In this document: one piece after another, positions 1-34,353 of the stretch | Layout of the letters: each line of letters opens with the position of its first letter | How positions within the stretch are numbered: the first letter of the stretch is position 1 | Source: Capitella teleta | Taxonomy: Eukaryota > Annelida > Polychaeta > Capitellidae | Length of the DNA stretch: 64,000 nucleotides | NCBI GenBank assembly: GCA_000328365.1 | Contig: KB304010.1 | Span: forward strand, 44,855 to 108,854 | Direction: 5' to 3' | Notes under the pieces: generated by a model | What the model was told of the DNA's origin: nothing | Databases searched by the model: none | Seen by the model: only the letters and a program-made list of their open reading frames with translations | Program-made: the position numbers and the translations under genes

Positions 1-420
1 TCCAGAACCGGGTTTCTTAAGGTAAATCTCTTCCTCGTGCAACACATTAATTACAGAGCATGCTGTGATAAAATATCCAGCCCAAACCTCAATGCAAAGT
101 ACAATATGAGTGCTCTGCAGCCTTCCATGGTCATGCTAAACAACCTGAGCTCTGCCTCAAGAGATTTCTCAGGAAAACTCACCTTTCTTCAGAGTCAACG
201 GTGGATATCCGAATTAGACACCTGCTTCATTTCACCAGAATACATTTCAGCCATCATGAGTTTGTGTCTCGCCGGGGGGGGGGGGGCTCAGGTCACGTTT
301 AATGTCCAAATTTATAATACATTATGTCCTGAAATGAACATTCATTCATTCATTCAGTTTCGAAGTTCACCAGACACCCCTCCTGCCATCCGACCATGCA
401 CCTATCAGCCTGAATATTAA

Positions 421-2222
421 CAGAGAGAAATGCAGAAGCCAACCAGAAGACCTGACAGAGACGCTCCTGAGAGCAGAAAATCTGCACAGCAGACAAACAG
501 CAACACCAGCCAACGAAGAAATCACGCAAAAGAGGAAACCCATTTGTATGCATGAACTCGACCAAGGTATGATACGTGAAGAGTTGAGAGGAGCGGAAAC
601 GCCAGCACTGGAACCCTTTAACCCGGATCAGATTGGAGAAGAGTTAAATGAAATGCTTTACACCAGTGCGATGAGATCAAGGAGAGCTCAACCTGTCGGC
701 GATAATGTACCAAATGCAACTCAGAATAGAAGGAAAGGCTACTGGAAGAGAATGACTCGAAAGCAATATGGAAGGCAATTGCTTGGAATGGAAACATCAC
801 AGTTAACAGCGATAAGGAATTCCCAAGTGACGAGGCCTTTAAAGAGCACTTCGAGAAACTACTGAAACCAGATGATGCTGCACCGATTGACCTTTTCGAG
901 GAGGATCACTCAATGTACCTCCCTGCCACTGATGAGCCATCCAACCAATCGAAGTTGACGAAGCCTTGAAATCGTTCAAGTCAAATAAGAGTGGAGGTCC
1001 ATCAGGAATACCACCGGGTCTTCTGAAGATGCTGCCAGTCACTTGGGTCACCTTCTTTGCTCATTTATTCACAGGAATGTTTTTCGGTGGAAGTTACCCT
1101 GAGATATGGCGATTCACAAAAATTGTAACCCTCTTCAAGAAAGGAGCTAGGAATTCATGCGACAATTACAGAGGCATTTCTTTAATGGATTCTCTCGCCA
1201 AAGCATATGATGTCATTCTTAATCGCCATCTCTCTCTTTGGTTCATGCCAGACCGCGAACAAGCCGGATCCCAGAAGAAAAGAGGTTGCTTAGAGCATCT
1301 GTTGTCGCTACATCTCCTGATCGACTATGTGAAAGCAAAGCGTCTGAAATTGTATATCATCTACGTAGACTTCTCAAAAGCGTATGACCGCGTGCCCAGA
1401 GACTTGATGATCAAGAGAATGAAAGAGCAAGGATGCGGATCCAGAATGCTAAAAGCCATTGCCACCATCTACACCAACACCAAGATGATTCTGAGAACAG
1501 CAGTTATCACTGCTACGATAGGAGTGCGGCAGGGATCTCGATCCAACCTCTTGCTTTTTGTTTACCCTAGTCGTTAATGACCTTATCCGCAACCTTAAAG
1601 AAAGATGTGCTCCGGGCGGTTTCTTAGGTTGGCTGCATTCACTAATGCTAATGGACGACACTATCATCTTAGCTACCAGCAGACAGCGTGCCAATGAGAA
1701 GATTGGAGTATTGAGAGAATTCTGCAGAACGTCAGGCATGATCATCAATGAGTCAAAAACGCAGTTCATGGTAATCAATGGCGAAGAGGACGACCGCAAT
1801 CCAATCATCCACGACGATCTCAACATCACGAATTGTGATATGTATACTTCCCTTGGAGCAAGATTCACGCAAGATGGAAGACTGACGTCATCTGTGAAAG
1901 CACAAGTTGCGGCCAAAATGTGCCACGTGGTCAAGTTTGAAGCCTTCGTAAAAAGAAACACCGATGCACCTTTCGCGGTGAAGAAGAAAGTCTTCTCAGC
2001 GGCATGTGAGTCATGGTTATCCGCTGCCTCACTGAAGCATGCAACGTCCATGTACTCTTCATGCATCAGATCACTTTTGGGAGTGAGAAAAACCACGGCC
2101 ACGGATCTGTGTCTGATGGAGGCTGGATTGCCCTCTTTCCAAGAGCACGTGAGAAGATGCTTTGGAGCGTACGTGTAGGAATTTATCAGACACTGGGAAG
2201 CTTGCGTGCCAGTAATCCGCAT
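421..2222 (+). mobile_element. Decayed LINE (non-LTR retrotransposon), linker and reverse transcriptase part
   Basis: Three successive reading frames give LINE ORF2 protein: a basic linker region (about 548-865), then the reverse transcriptase fingers and palm (966-1560), then palm to thumb (1558-2178). Recognisable pieces are SGGPSGIPPGLLK, NYRGISLMDSLAKAYDVILN, YVDFSKAYDRVPR, IGVRQGS, and the active-site strand read as LMDDTIILA where [FY]ADD is expected. The frame changes near 835-965 and again near 1550, and the usual GFR(x)GR motif reads AGSQKKRG, so the copy is dead. I see no endonuclease domain upstream, which suggests 5' truncation. It ends in an AT-rich simple repeat. The clade is not certain. 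Confidence 0.85.
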
Positions 2223-2336
2223 ATAATATATAAATTATTATTACTAATATAATAATTATTATTACTATTAATTATTATTACTAATATATTCATTATTAAC
2301 ATATACTAATTATTATTACTAATATATTAATTTTCC
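2222..2336. repeat. TAA/TTA-rich simple repeat at the 3' end of the LINE
   Basis: Imperfect ATT, TTA and TAATA units run from just after the last LINE codon. Its position fits the microsatellite-like tail of a non-LTR element. Confidence 0.6.
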
Positions 2337-5300
2337 AGCCTCTCAATTCGTAAGAAATCATCGGGTTTTTTTCCCTTCTATATTTGCCGATTCCTTTCAT
2401 CTCCGTCCAAACTGGCTCGATGAGTGAATGTGAAGCAATTTAGTAGAGTAGTGAGTTGTGTATCAATTCGTCATATTCTCCAGAGGTCACCGAAGGTTCA
2501 ACGATGGCCAAGTAGCCGTCCTTCAAAAGCCTCTCCGCCAATTGAATAATTCATTCAGAGATTGATAATGTATCAACGAGATATGAAACGACGCAAGAGG
2601 AATGGCCAATTCTCACTGAAATTGTGCTAACCTCACAAGGCAGGCGATCTTGGTCTACGCCAATCAACATTCAATTCAGATGCTATAATTTATTAAAGTA
2701 CCTTCCAGAAATCAATACAGCGTACCAGTTATTGAGCTGAACAACGGAGCATTACTCCTTCCTTCTTTAATGAATTCTCATGAAATTTCCCTTCAGTTAT
2801 TACACCGGTTTAAAACTTTTCACTCCAGCTGTTCTGTCAGCAATAATAGACTAGTTTGGCCATTTATTCACTCTCTTCCCTTTAGTCAATCTTCTGTTGG
2901 TTTCAATTGTCGGATCATGCTGAGTCAGTCATATTTCACTTGTAACATCACATCTGAAGAAATTAATGCAACCGCAATGGGTATCAAAGAATTATGCTAT
3001 ATAAGATTTTTGAACGTATCCAATGAATTCGACCATGCTGATATTTTGTTTTGTAATTAATTAACTATGAATTAATTGATTAATGGTCGTGGAGTCTAGG
3101 AAAATAAATTATTTTTGGTCTAAATTTGGTTAACTTAAGGTTTCAATGAAGATCGTTCCATAAATATGTTCGTATAAGGGAATCCATGAAAATTGCATTC
3201 AACCCCAGTTCTTTCGCCTAAAAAAGCCTGCGAATCTGCCGCCAATGAAGTGTGAGACTGAACTGCTCAATAATCATGTGTGAAGATCTCACACCATTCG
3301 TAGATGGGCAGCAAAATGGCGAAGAGGCGCGCGATTGCGTAATGAAGGAGACCCGGTGCTCCCATCTGCTCAATTACCCCATCAGAGATGAATGTACTCC
3401 TGCGGGGGATAACCTTCAAGCCATTCATGTCGGCTCCTCTGGCTATCCTTGACCTCAACAGCAAAGCAACCTCATCTCTAGCGACACCACCTTTTTTTTT
3501 TCTTTTTTTTTTTTCTTTTTTTTTTCAGCGCTGCAAAGCAGACAACAGGAAGGAAAAAAATACATTCAAAGAAAAGCTGGGATTCGTTGAAAAGCACGCT
3601 TCAAAAGACGCTTCATGAATTATGCATAGTAACATCGCACCACGCAACAAAAGCCCTGCAAATTCTGTTTGACTGAATTGGGGTTGAGAGGAAGCAAAGG
3701 AAGTAAGGGAGACAGCCGTGCTCATCCAAATGTCTCTAATAGCATGATGAACGACCGAGAATTTTACGGCTTTGTGATGATGCTCCTTGAGTCCTTTACA
3801 AAGCAATGCATTTATCATGATCGCCCGTCGTTGATGCATAGGCACACTTGTATTATTTGGCATTCAATGAGATTGATCACTACTACCTTACAGATATATA
3901 TGTTGCACCCGTGTCATTCACCTGTGTCTGGTATATCAACATGAGGCATCAGTCTTTTATACAAGCACACGTCTGTGCCTTCATTACTCAGGCAATCGGG
4001 CGGAATTGCTTTAACCCGTCGCCTTGTCAGTTTCGTGCTTAGGGCAATCTGGACGGAGCATTGCGGCCAATTGAGGCACGGACGCTTAACAGACTGCTCG
4101 GTTAATCAAAACGCCCGGTGTCCCAATAGCCTCAGTCTCGTACTGCGCATGCGCAAGAGAGCTTTGCTCCCCACAATGCGAGCCTCATCCGTCAGACCTT
4201 GTGTGGATTTTGGATCATTCTGTTTGATGTATAGAGTTGGCCCATTGTTTAGACAGCCCGTGATTAGGCAAGAGTAATTGAATTTCCACTCTAAGAAGTC
4301 TCTCTGCCAGCTCCGATAACAGCAGTCCCTGCGACAGTTGAGCGTTAAGGGATGATCATTTAGACCCCATTCCAAGCGCACTCTTTCGGCCAACGCAGGT
4401 AGATCATCGCAACACCTTGGCACAGACCCAAGAAACGTGTTGCAATTTATTGGATGATTCATCTCAGGTCATAAGGGTGCGATAAAAACGAATATTAATT
4501 CCTGTAATTATAGCGATAACTTTCCTGGTATCATTTGGACAAGAGAGTCATGATCAGATGCATATATGAATCAATGCACAAAAGTAATTGTGATTACATC
4601 ACAAAGGAATTCAAAGCAAATCCACTGAAACAAAATGTCATGGATGTTAGCTCAGATTGTGTCTTTCTTGGAAATGAATTATGCATATTAGACAAGAAGG
4701 GTCGATGAAGGCTCTTAAGGAGAATGTGTTATCACGAAATGGTGGGGGAGTGTGTGTGTAAGCCAGTAATCGACTGAGAATTGTCATTGGGGTTGGGTTT
4801 ACAGTGAACATTCAACTCCTGTTGCTCCTGTTCGATCAATCTTAAATTCCCCTGCCTTCTCCGAATGCTCATTAGTAGCCCAAACATGTCCCTTTTGGGC
4901 AAATATAGAGACACACATTATGCTCAGATACATAATTTACCAACAGAACGCAATCTATTTACAAAACGAATAACGTTTTATTCCCTTCATAGAACACAAT
5001 CAGTTTTTGCCTCGTTTCAGAGCAGAACCATTTTTGCTTTTGTCGGATCGGCAGATTGTTTCAACATAGAGCAATCTATTCCCCGAACACTCATTTCGTC
5101 CGAAGTCAGATTGCAGATGTTTTGGACGAAAACAAAAACCAAGAAAATCCGTGAGATACACATTATATTATATTTAGAGAGCTTTCTTCGGGATCTTTCT
5201 GCCTGTTTGATATGATCAGGTACAGAATGGAAATAATTATTCTATGAATTTGATGAACTGATATAGATTTTTCCCTGTAACCGGTGTATTAGACAAAGAT

Positions 5301-6415
5301 AAACATACACCGTCATCTATTTAAAGCCGCCTCTATTAGATTTAGATTAATCTCAAATATCCAGGATTAGATTCAGTTAAAATATTGTGCTAAATTAATC
5401 AAAACGAAACCTCATGCCTTCTAAAACGCGAACGGCCATAGAATCTGCATTTCCGGTGTCGTTTTGGAAGGTCGTTATGTTTTCACGGCTGCGTGCCATG
5501 AAATTGATCGAGTTGTTATTTTGGGTATGGTTTGCTCATCGTGGTATTTAGTTCGCGAGATTAATGGTTCTTCCAACTCCCTCATCCTTCATCCCCGATA
5601 TGTCATGCTCCCGTATTAGCCCACAGATGACGAAATTAATGTCATATAAAAAGACCCGGCTCGGTTAGTACACTTACCTTTAATGGTAACCCTGTGTGAC
5701 GTTTACGATTATGTAATATATTTGTCATAATGATTGATGACAGCGTCCCGGTATATGCTGCCCTGTGCTATCAACAGGGGATACAAAGTCGATGGTAATC
5801 AAAGAGAGAAACTCCTATAGCTATATTTAGTATATAGGATATGCAATAAAGGTACAGTCGACATATTGCCAAAATAGGCCAAAGATGACCCTCTCAATAC
5901 CATAAATCATAAGACTCCTGCCAATCGTAAGAATCCTGCAAAACTGTATCTGTTCAATTCGTCTATTTGGAGTAGAAACATGAACAACATCATGGCAAAT
6001 AGAGGCCTAAAATATAGTGATAAGGGAAAGAGGAGACTCTGGTCTGCGTGCTCAGATAGACTTACCAACGCGGAAGTAATTCTAGAAGAATCGGTACAAA
6101 ACAAAGCCTCTTTGAAACCATACAATGTATTCGCGTCCACACAATCAGAGAAAGCGTCGCATTACAATGGGAAGGTAGATGCCAGGAGATGATGGGGAAG
6201 CTTAAGAACACAAAAGGGGTTCCTTTTAATTGAGATTGTAGCTTCGATTAAAGAGTAGAATGACCTATAGACATATTCAGCACAATAATATGATATTCGT
6301 TATAATATTCGATGCTATCTATCTATAATTATGTAGGTCAATCAAACGACCACACTCGCAGTATTTTACTGGGATCATTGCACGAATCAAATGGGTATGT
6401 TTATTAATCCTATAA

Positions 6416-6449
<34 letters not shown>

Positions 6450-9400
6450 TTTTTTTTTTTTTTTTTTTTTTTTTAAGGCTCTCTCGGTATCTCTCGGTAT
6501 CTCTCTCCCTTATTCGGCCAATTCCAGATCCAGATCGATTTGCAATTCTTGGAAATATTAATTGGTCGTTATTATTATCACGCAAAGAATTGAAGTGAAT
6601 TAAAATGCTTCGTAATATTTAGGCTCGTATTAAAGCAAAGATGTATCGCACAGTCTACACAAAGCAGATCACGGGGAAAACCCGAAACAAGCTGCTTAAG
6701 ACAGCACGGACATCGAAGGCCGAGTTCGACAATTGCCGTAGTTTTGGTGGCGTCTTTGAATCGAATTTCAGAGCAATATACCTCTATTAATGGTCAACGG
6801 GAGGCAAAATTTCCGAGCAGCTAGCAAAAGAAATCTAATTTTGGTCGGGAAATATGCCGGGCGTTCGGTCTTCCGGCACATGCAAGGGGGCTTTGTTATT
6901 TGGAATTCTGTGCTCCTAAACAACGCACGATATTAGAGCGAGATTTCAAACAAGATTACAATTAATATATGGAATTATTCAATTGCTTGCTCACATAACA
7001 ATGTTGCCCGGATAACAATCCTCAAATGAAACACCAGCATATATATTACCCTCAGCATTAGCAAAACGATAACGAACATTAACGAGCGAAATTCCAAGAA
7101 ATCCCAAAAACTAGACGATAAATCTTCATTGCTTCAGTTGCGTTGTCGTCATTTCTATAGCAGTGGCATATACTGATGATCCCTGGAGGCAGAGGCAGTC
7201 GAAAGACCGACTTGGTGAATTCTCCATAAATGCACTTTAGTTGTCTCTTATCTGTAACTCATAACATTGTGGGGCAACGGAGTGTGGGTGGAGCCGTAAC
7301 GATGTGATGGTCTCCTAAAGCATAGACCGTATGGCATAAACATGTCAGGACCAACTGTCCTCGGGCAATTATTCACACATTCGTTAGATGGTTTTAACCT
7401 GTAATAAATTAATTACGCCAGTCTCCTAAAATATTTTTATTTCAATTTTTACTTCTTTTTTTTTTTTTTTCACTCAGCACAATAAATGTTTGTGTCTATC
7501 TGGCTGACTAACATTTTAGATATAACCGTATATTATCATTATAATTATTACGATAACTTTGTTTCGCATACAATCATGAACACGTAAATGCATATAAAGC
7601 ACATCAAATACACTATACAAAAATGGATACAATAATAAAATAAATATCACACCGAATATACTAAACCCAAAACCTTATCCCGAAGATGTACACTAGTATC
7701 AATAAAGTAACCCTGGATGAGCCACTGTGGAATTATACAGTTTATACTATTGTAACCTAAGCGATATAATAATAATTATAATTATTATAGTGAAAAATCA
7801 TGTGACCTTTCACCATGAAAAAAAACATAGCTAATAGGTCTTCAAAAAGCATTGTGACTTTGTTACAATAGGTATTAATGAAGGGTGAAAAATTAAGAGG
7901 AAATAATTATGTCTAATAACTATTAGACAATTATTATTATGAGTGGTAAGATGTTAAGAATCGATGAATGACCAATTTTAACCTTTCACTGCGTAAAACG
8001 TTGTGCGATTTATCATTGGTGGAAATTTGCATAATCATGTCTGTTCCCAAAAAGGTTTGGTGAACATCCAAAGAAGTCTTCAACTCATAGATATTGAGAT
8101 TAATTCATAATAATACCAGTTATGAGACAGTAGTTCATTTCTCAATCATTACGAAGAAAATAATTATTATATCGTTACGCATGAATAACAATAAATAACG
8201 GTTGTTATGAGCACTAATTTAGCATGATAATAACCAATGGGTATACTGTGTGTTGTGCATGATTAATAAGAAATCGTGCATGTAACAAACACTAATTTAC
8301 AATGTTAATAAATACATATATACAGTACTGGGAATAACAATACATTATATCTGTATTGCACAATATTAAACACTAATCCACTATGATCATAGGTATATGG
8401 CATAGGGTATTTAGTTTACTTTTCTTCTGTTGAAGGTGCAGTTTAGACAGAGGGCGTTTGCAATTTTCATTGCCATAGCTGCAATTGTGGAACAGAAAAA
8501 TCTGCCCATTTCAGCAGAATATTTCTTTTTCGAACTTGGGATGAGTCTTAATAAAACACCTTTAGGCGAATTGCGGGCATCTTAATAATCTTAATAACTA
8601 AGAATTATATTAATTTAATTAATAATTATTGTTATAATAGAAAAATATAACTTTGAAATTTTGGGCTCGCTAATCTCCTGTTGTTGCGCTATCTTGTAAA
8701 TGCATGTCACTTCCGCGGCATGAAAAAATAATTGCATGCTAATTGTTCGTCCCAGTTATAAAATAATTAAACTCGAAATTTTATTGCCTTCATCGGTTGC
8801 AATGGCTTCAAAATTTAATGCAAGATCAGAGCATTATTTAGCCAGCTTAATTGCACTCGACTTAAATAAACAGTTAATCAATTTATTAATTCATTATTCA
8901 TGAACCAAATATCAATAATGATATAACGAAAGGTTCAGTTCAAGCATAGACATAAAAATTACGACATTTCACCGAAGAGCAAAAAACCAAACAAGAAATG
9001 AAACAAGTGTGCAGTACGTGCAGCAAACAGACAAGAGAGCAAACAAGAGCAATAAAAGAACAAGAAGCAGAGAGGCCGTGAAGCCAGCGAGCAATCAGAA
9101 CAGCCGGTCAGGCGACGCAACCCAATCAAGGTGTGAAACGAAGGCGCTCAGAAACAAAGTATTGAATTCTCTCGACAGACGTTTTTCAATTCTTTAATTA
9201 GAGGAAATCCGCGTGTGGTCAGGTTGAGCGGTGGTGCTCCAGTCTTAGTGAATGTTTTATTCATCACTTACTGTCTGGTCTTAAATGATCGATGGAAGAA
9301 GAAAGAGTCGTCGCTGACAGAGATGACCTCGCAACGCACTGGTCATGGCTCAACTTCCGGTGCTTTGAGACACCATGCTCTACATAGCGGCTTGTGGTTG

Positions 9401-11979
9401 GCTCTTAAATGGGTCAGAAATGAAACCGTTGGTGTAGTGTGTTGTGATTGGTTGAGATATGATTTGAATTCGTTTTCAGACACACTGTGTTCTCAGACAT
9501 TGTGTACACCATGATTCGACATTATTTGACATTATTATTGAGTCTTAGCGACAGCAGCTATTCTCTGCCGGTTATGCATATGTTACATGTATTTACTTTT
9601 GGGATCTCGTTTGCTTGTTCTTGTTGAAATTAGCATCCCTGTAAGTGATTTTTAAACTGCTATTAAACATGTAGTGAAACATATAGTTGTGGAAACCAGC
9701 TTTAAAAGGAATTTTATTATACCATTATACCTGGATATGCATGTATATAAACTCAAGATGATTAAGTATCATTAACTTTTGGCATAATTGTTACACATGT
9801 TTATTCAAACATGAAATCGATCCCATACGAACACAGCAATGGTATCCCAGTAAGTCAGTATCAAGCCCATTTTACCCTAAGCATTTAGAAATATAAGTAA
9901 CTATAATTATGAGGTGACCTTACTCTCAAGACAAGAGGCTTTTATTCTTCCGGTTGAGTTGACTATTGACTCACTGTTTTGATCGGATAACTTGAAGTTT
10001 TCCCCTTGTATATAATACCTTTCTGGCCCCTCTTCATATGTGACATGATTCCGTTTAATCTTTCTTGTAGTTCACTCCCGTGAAGGTGCTTTCCTCACCT
10101 TAGCTGTGAGGGGGTGGTTCTAAAGAGGAAGCCTCTTCCTTTGGGATGAAATCTTCGACGAAAAAAAAAAAAAAAAGTGGCAAGAAAAGTGAGTGCAAGG
10201 AGACAGGGTTCTTTATCCACCTGCATTAACATAAAAGCTATTGAGACGGCTAAAGAATTAGCGCGATTGTAGATTTGCTGTGTAAAATGTGATGACATGG
10301 CAAGGTTTGAACTTTGAACCCGGAAGTTCTACTTGCCCTGGTCAGTCACATTTCGTTGCTCTGTCATAGGCGATGTACTAATTGCCTTCAGTGGTTTCAT
10401 TGGTCAGTTACTTTGGCATATTGTTGTTGCATTGTTCAACCATCCATTGCTCATGCACAAGCAGAAGCCAAGTATGAAGGCGTTTCACCTCTGTTCTTAT
10501 GGAGTAGCCCGAGGCTGCCCTGCACATGCACCAAAGACAGTCAGCTAAACGTCAGAGCCACGCAGTCACCTTTGGGCTGCAAAGCAATGCAAAGCAGGTT
10601 TTTCGTTTTTCCTCTGTGATCCAGGCAAGAAGAGGAAGAAAACATCACCTCTCTCACATCTCCAGGACACGTGAATGTCACATGAGATTGTTTTTGTTTC
10701 TATCTTCTCGGTTTTGCTTCTCTTCTCCTGGCGCGTCTTCACTACCGCGTGCAATGATGTTAAGCACCTGTAATTAAGCACCTGTAATTATCAGCTATGA
10801 TTATAAGGTTGCTTCATGCCGATCATAGGTGTGCAGGCACCCTCACCACACCCTAGTGCGCTGTCCATTGGGGTAAGGATTCCGTGACAAATAAACCCGT
10901 TCTACAATTGTCGCATTGACAGTAAGACCAAGAAATCTCGTTAGCACAAAAGCCTACACGTTGTTCACAACCGAGATTATTGCGCCCCGACCCCTTGTGA
11001 AACAAAATGCGTTTCATGTATTTACTATTTACCATAATTTCTAGACTTATAGCTCTGACCTTATGCATGTATAAATTGATATAAACGGCACGTGCGCAAG
11101 TGTTTGTTTGATGGTACTTAGAATTCGAGGTTCTCTCGCGACTCGCACGTGCACGCGCATTTAACTTCCCCGTAATCTAATATTTCACGATGGAGCGTGT
11201 CAGCCATTAGGATGACATAACGAGCGTAATTGCGTGAATACCTGGATGAATTTCGGACCTGAGTCTGAACGCGTATTGTTCTGCGTGAGAAAAGATCAGT
11301 TGCTCACAGCCAATGATGTGCTTTCGCTGGAATTCTCCAGAATTTAAATTACGGACATTAGCCTCGTTCTGGCTTGGCACGCGGTCCACTCCAAAAGAGG
11401 GCATCTTGCGGTGGGTGATTTGTTGCGAGATGACAGGCTATTCAAAGCAAAGCGATGGGATATTTGTGTGACTCCTAATGGGCTGGTGTAGCTGTGTGCA
11501 TCGGTCTAATCACAAAGTTCGATTTAGTTAAAATTAGTGAATTTATACTCGAGGCAACACACATGGTGTGCGTCGTGAACTAATTATATAGTTAAATAAT
11601 ATAATTAGACATATAATTTGTAAATTGCCCCAATGCAATAGTAATGGTGATAAACCCAAATGATAATCAATTATAATTAATCATTAATATTAGGTGTATG
11701 AGAGAAAACAATCAATGCAATGATTTTCCGAACTATACGTTTATATTGGGATTAATTTTTATTTACGTTTCATTTCTCCGATCGATAACTATATAATATA
11801 CAAATATTATGCTAAATGTCATAAAATAATATCGCAGCGATAAAAAAACATTATAAATAGCCAAGTTCACACCAACGAATAGACATTATCAGTGTTTGGT
11901 ACAGCAAAGCATTCTGCCTTCGATGCTCTGCGCAATTGACTCGGAGACAGCTAGTAATAATGCAGGGGGAAAATCAATG
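2337..11979. other. Intergenic region, no gene recognised
   Basis: About 9.6 kb, AT-rich, with only short open frames that match nothing I know. It holds simple repeats: a pyrimidine tract near 3490-3529, a (TTA)n array followed by a long T run at about 6417-6475, a T run near 7457 and an A run near 10160. A 15-bp unit is repeated directly around 10760-10790. I see no RNA gene. Confidence 0.6.
6417..6475. repeat. (TTA)n microsatellite followed by poly(T)
   Basis: About ten TTA triplets run directly into more than 20 T. Read on the minus strand this could be the poly(A) tail of a lost retroposed element, but nothing adjacent identifies one. Confidence 0.8.
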
Positions 11980-12243
11980 ATCGCGCCAAGCCTTGTCATT
12001 CGGGCGCAGGGTTTCCCAGGCTAGCGAGCGAGGAGCGAGCGAAAGAGAGAGAGCCTAGTTCAGCTGCACGGGCGACGCGGAGCCCAGACGCGGAAAGAAA
12101 AGCGCAGCATCAGCAACGTCCACTCGATGACCAGTGGATTAAGACGCGCTGAAGGACTTCATAGGGCATCATTTAGGCATGTGGTGCAGACTCCAGGATA
12201 CAACATGACTAATTGACCATACTGACCAGAGGATTGTGGCATC
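11980..12243 (+). promoter_or_regulatory. Probable promoter and 5' leader of the alpha2delta gene
   Basis: A locally GC-rich and CpG-rich stretch (about 12000-12130, with repeated GAGCGAGC and GACGCGG elements) lies directly upstream of the alpha2delta start codon, inside otherwise AT-rich DNA. I infer 5' untranslated leader and core promoter. There is no obvious TATA box and the transcription start cannot be placed. Confidence 0.45.
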
Positions 12244-32797
<20,554 letters not shown>

Positions 32798-34353
32798 TGC
32801 GCTTTTATTCATCGTTTATTCCGACGTTTGTTATGTACAGTTTTAGTTTGTCATTCATTTCATTGATGTGTACTTAATAATTCATCGTCGTCATCATTCA
32901 CAGAGCTCATTCGGGTGAAGAATATTATAACATCATTACCTCCATATCGAAACCTGCATGCTTGGACAAAAAAAAATCAACAAAAAATAAACATTGATCT
33001 TCACATAATGTAACTCACATATTATTGATTATTACTATTATTATTATTGCTATTTTTATTATCATTACTATTATAATTTCCGATAGCCGTTTCAGCCTTA
33101 CTATTATATAGTCGCAATTAACTAGTGTGCTCGCTATTACAATGATGAGCGAAGATATACAATATGCCTTCCTGTTTTCGTTTGCTAAGTCAGGTTTGCA
33201 GCTCATTTTATCTGTTACTGCGCTGAAAACAGCTGCTGAGCCTGCTGTTTTACTTGAAATCTTTGATTCCGTTTGCTTGTTGAGAATTATTCACTCCTTT
33301 TCTAAATTTGAGGTACGTGCAAACTCAGTTTTTGACTGTTGTACATGTAAGTTTGTTTTTCTGTTTTTCTTTTTTAACTCACAGAAGGCTGTGCCTTTGG
33401 TGTGCATATAGATTAGACGTTACAATTTCAGTTTTCGTTTGGTAAAAACCATTGTGTTTTTTCTTATTGTTGCAATTATTGTATCTCATTGAAACGGACC
33501 AATAGGTGAACATGCATCATCCTGCTCCACTTAGTGTGTTTTGTACCTTTGTTTACATTGATTCTCTCGTGACATGAATTATTTTAAATACTATAAAATA
33601 TGCCTTGTATAGTTCCTACATATCACTCGGCATAAATCTAGTTAAATTAGTCACGACTTCAGAAGAAAAACAAATCTCAAACTAAACAAGAAATTTTGTT
33701 TTCTATTTTTCTTAACATACAAGACATAGAAGGCAAAAGAAGTAGCATTTAGCAACAGACCCCCACCGGTATGCAATTGAACGCATTATTTTATCGTCAC
33801 CGCTTTTTTGTGCCTCTGGTACCAGTTTTAAGGAAAAGTAAACTAAAAAACTTTTAAACAAATTTTGAAAGAACCCAAAAATGACGTTAAACTAAGATTA
33901 TTTATAGTAGGACATCTTCAATTGCAGTCTCTTTCGTTTTACCTTTCATTGTCTTTTTTTTTTTTTTTTTTTAAGAATGTTCTGTGTGTATGATTTTTTT
34001 AAGCGAATACAGTGTGTACAGGGTTTGTGTACATGACATACAACACAAAATTACTCAACAAAAGAAAATAAATTGATAAATTTATTCATACTCAAGCTTC
34101 TTATTTCTCCGCTTCCACGTTAAAAACTTTATTTTCAGGTATAAATATGATTAGACACAAAATTGTACAGGTTTCACTACTTTGATACAAATTTTGGGAC
34201 AAGTTGATGCAAATTTAACGCAATAAAATTAGTATATAGAGATAGTGAACAATTTGGCAGAATTTATATTAAGATTTTGCGAAACAATATGTACCGTATC
34301 AAAAATACACACAGGGGGGGGGGGGCTGGGGTACGGAAGACGACATAATATAT
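32798..34353. other. Tail-to-tail spacer between the alpha2delta gene and the VWA/EGF gene
   Basis: It holds the 3' untranslated regions of both convergent genes. A possible AATAAA for alpha2delta is at about 32987-32992, and one for the minus-strand gene is at 34086-34081. A T run lies near 33954-33973 and a G run near 34315-34326. No other gene is seen. Confidence 0.55.

Noticed and set aside
37-420. 127-codon frame at the window start
   Set aside because: No recognised domain; part of it crosses a poly(G) run and an ATTC repeat.
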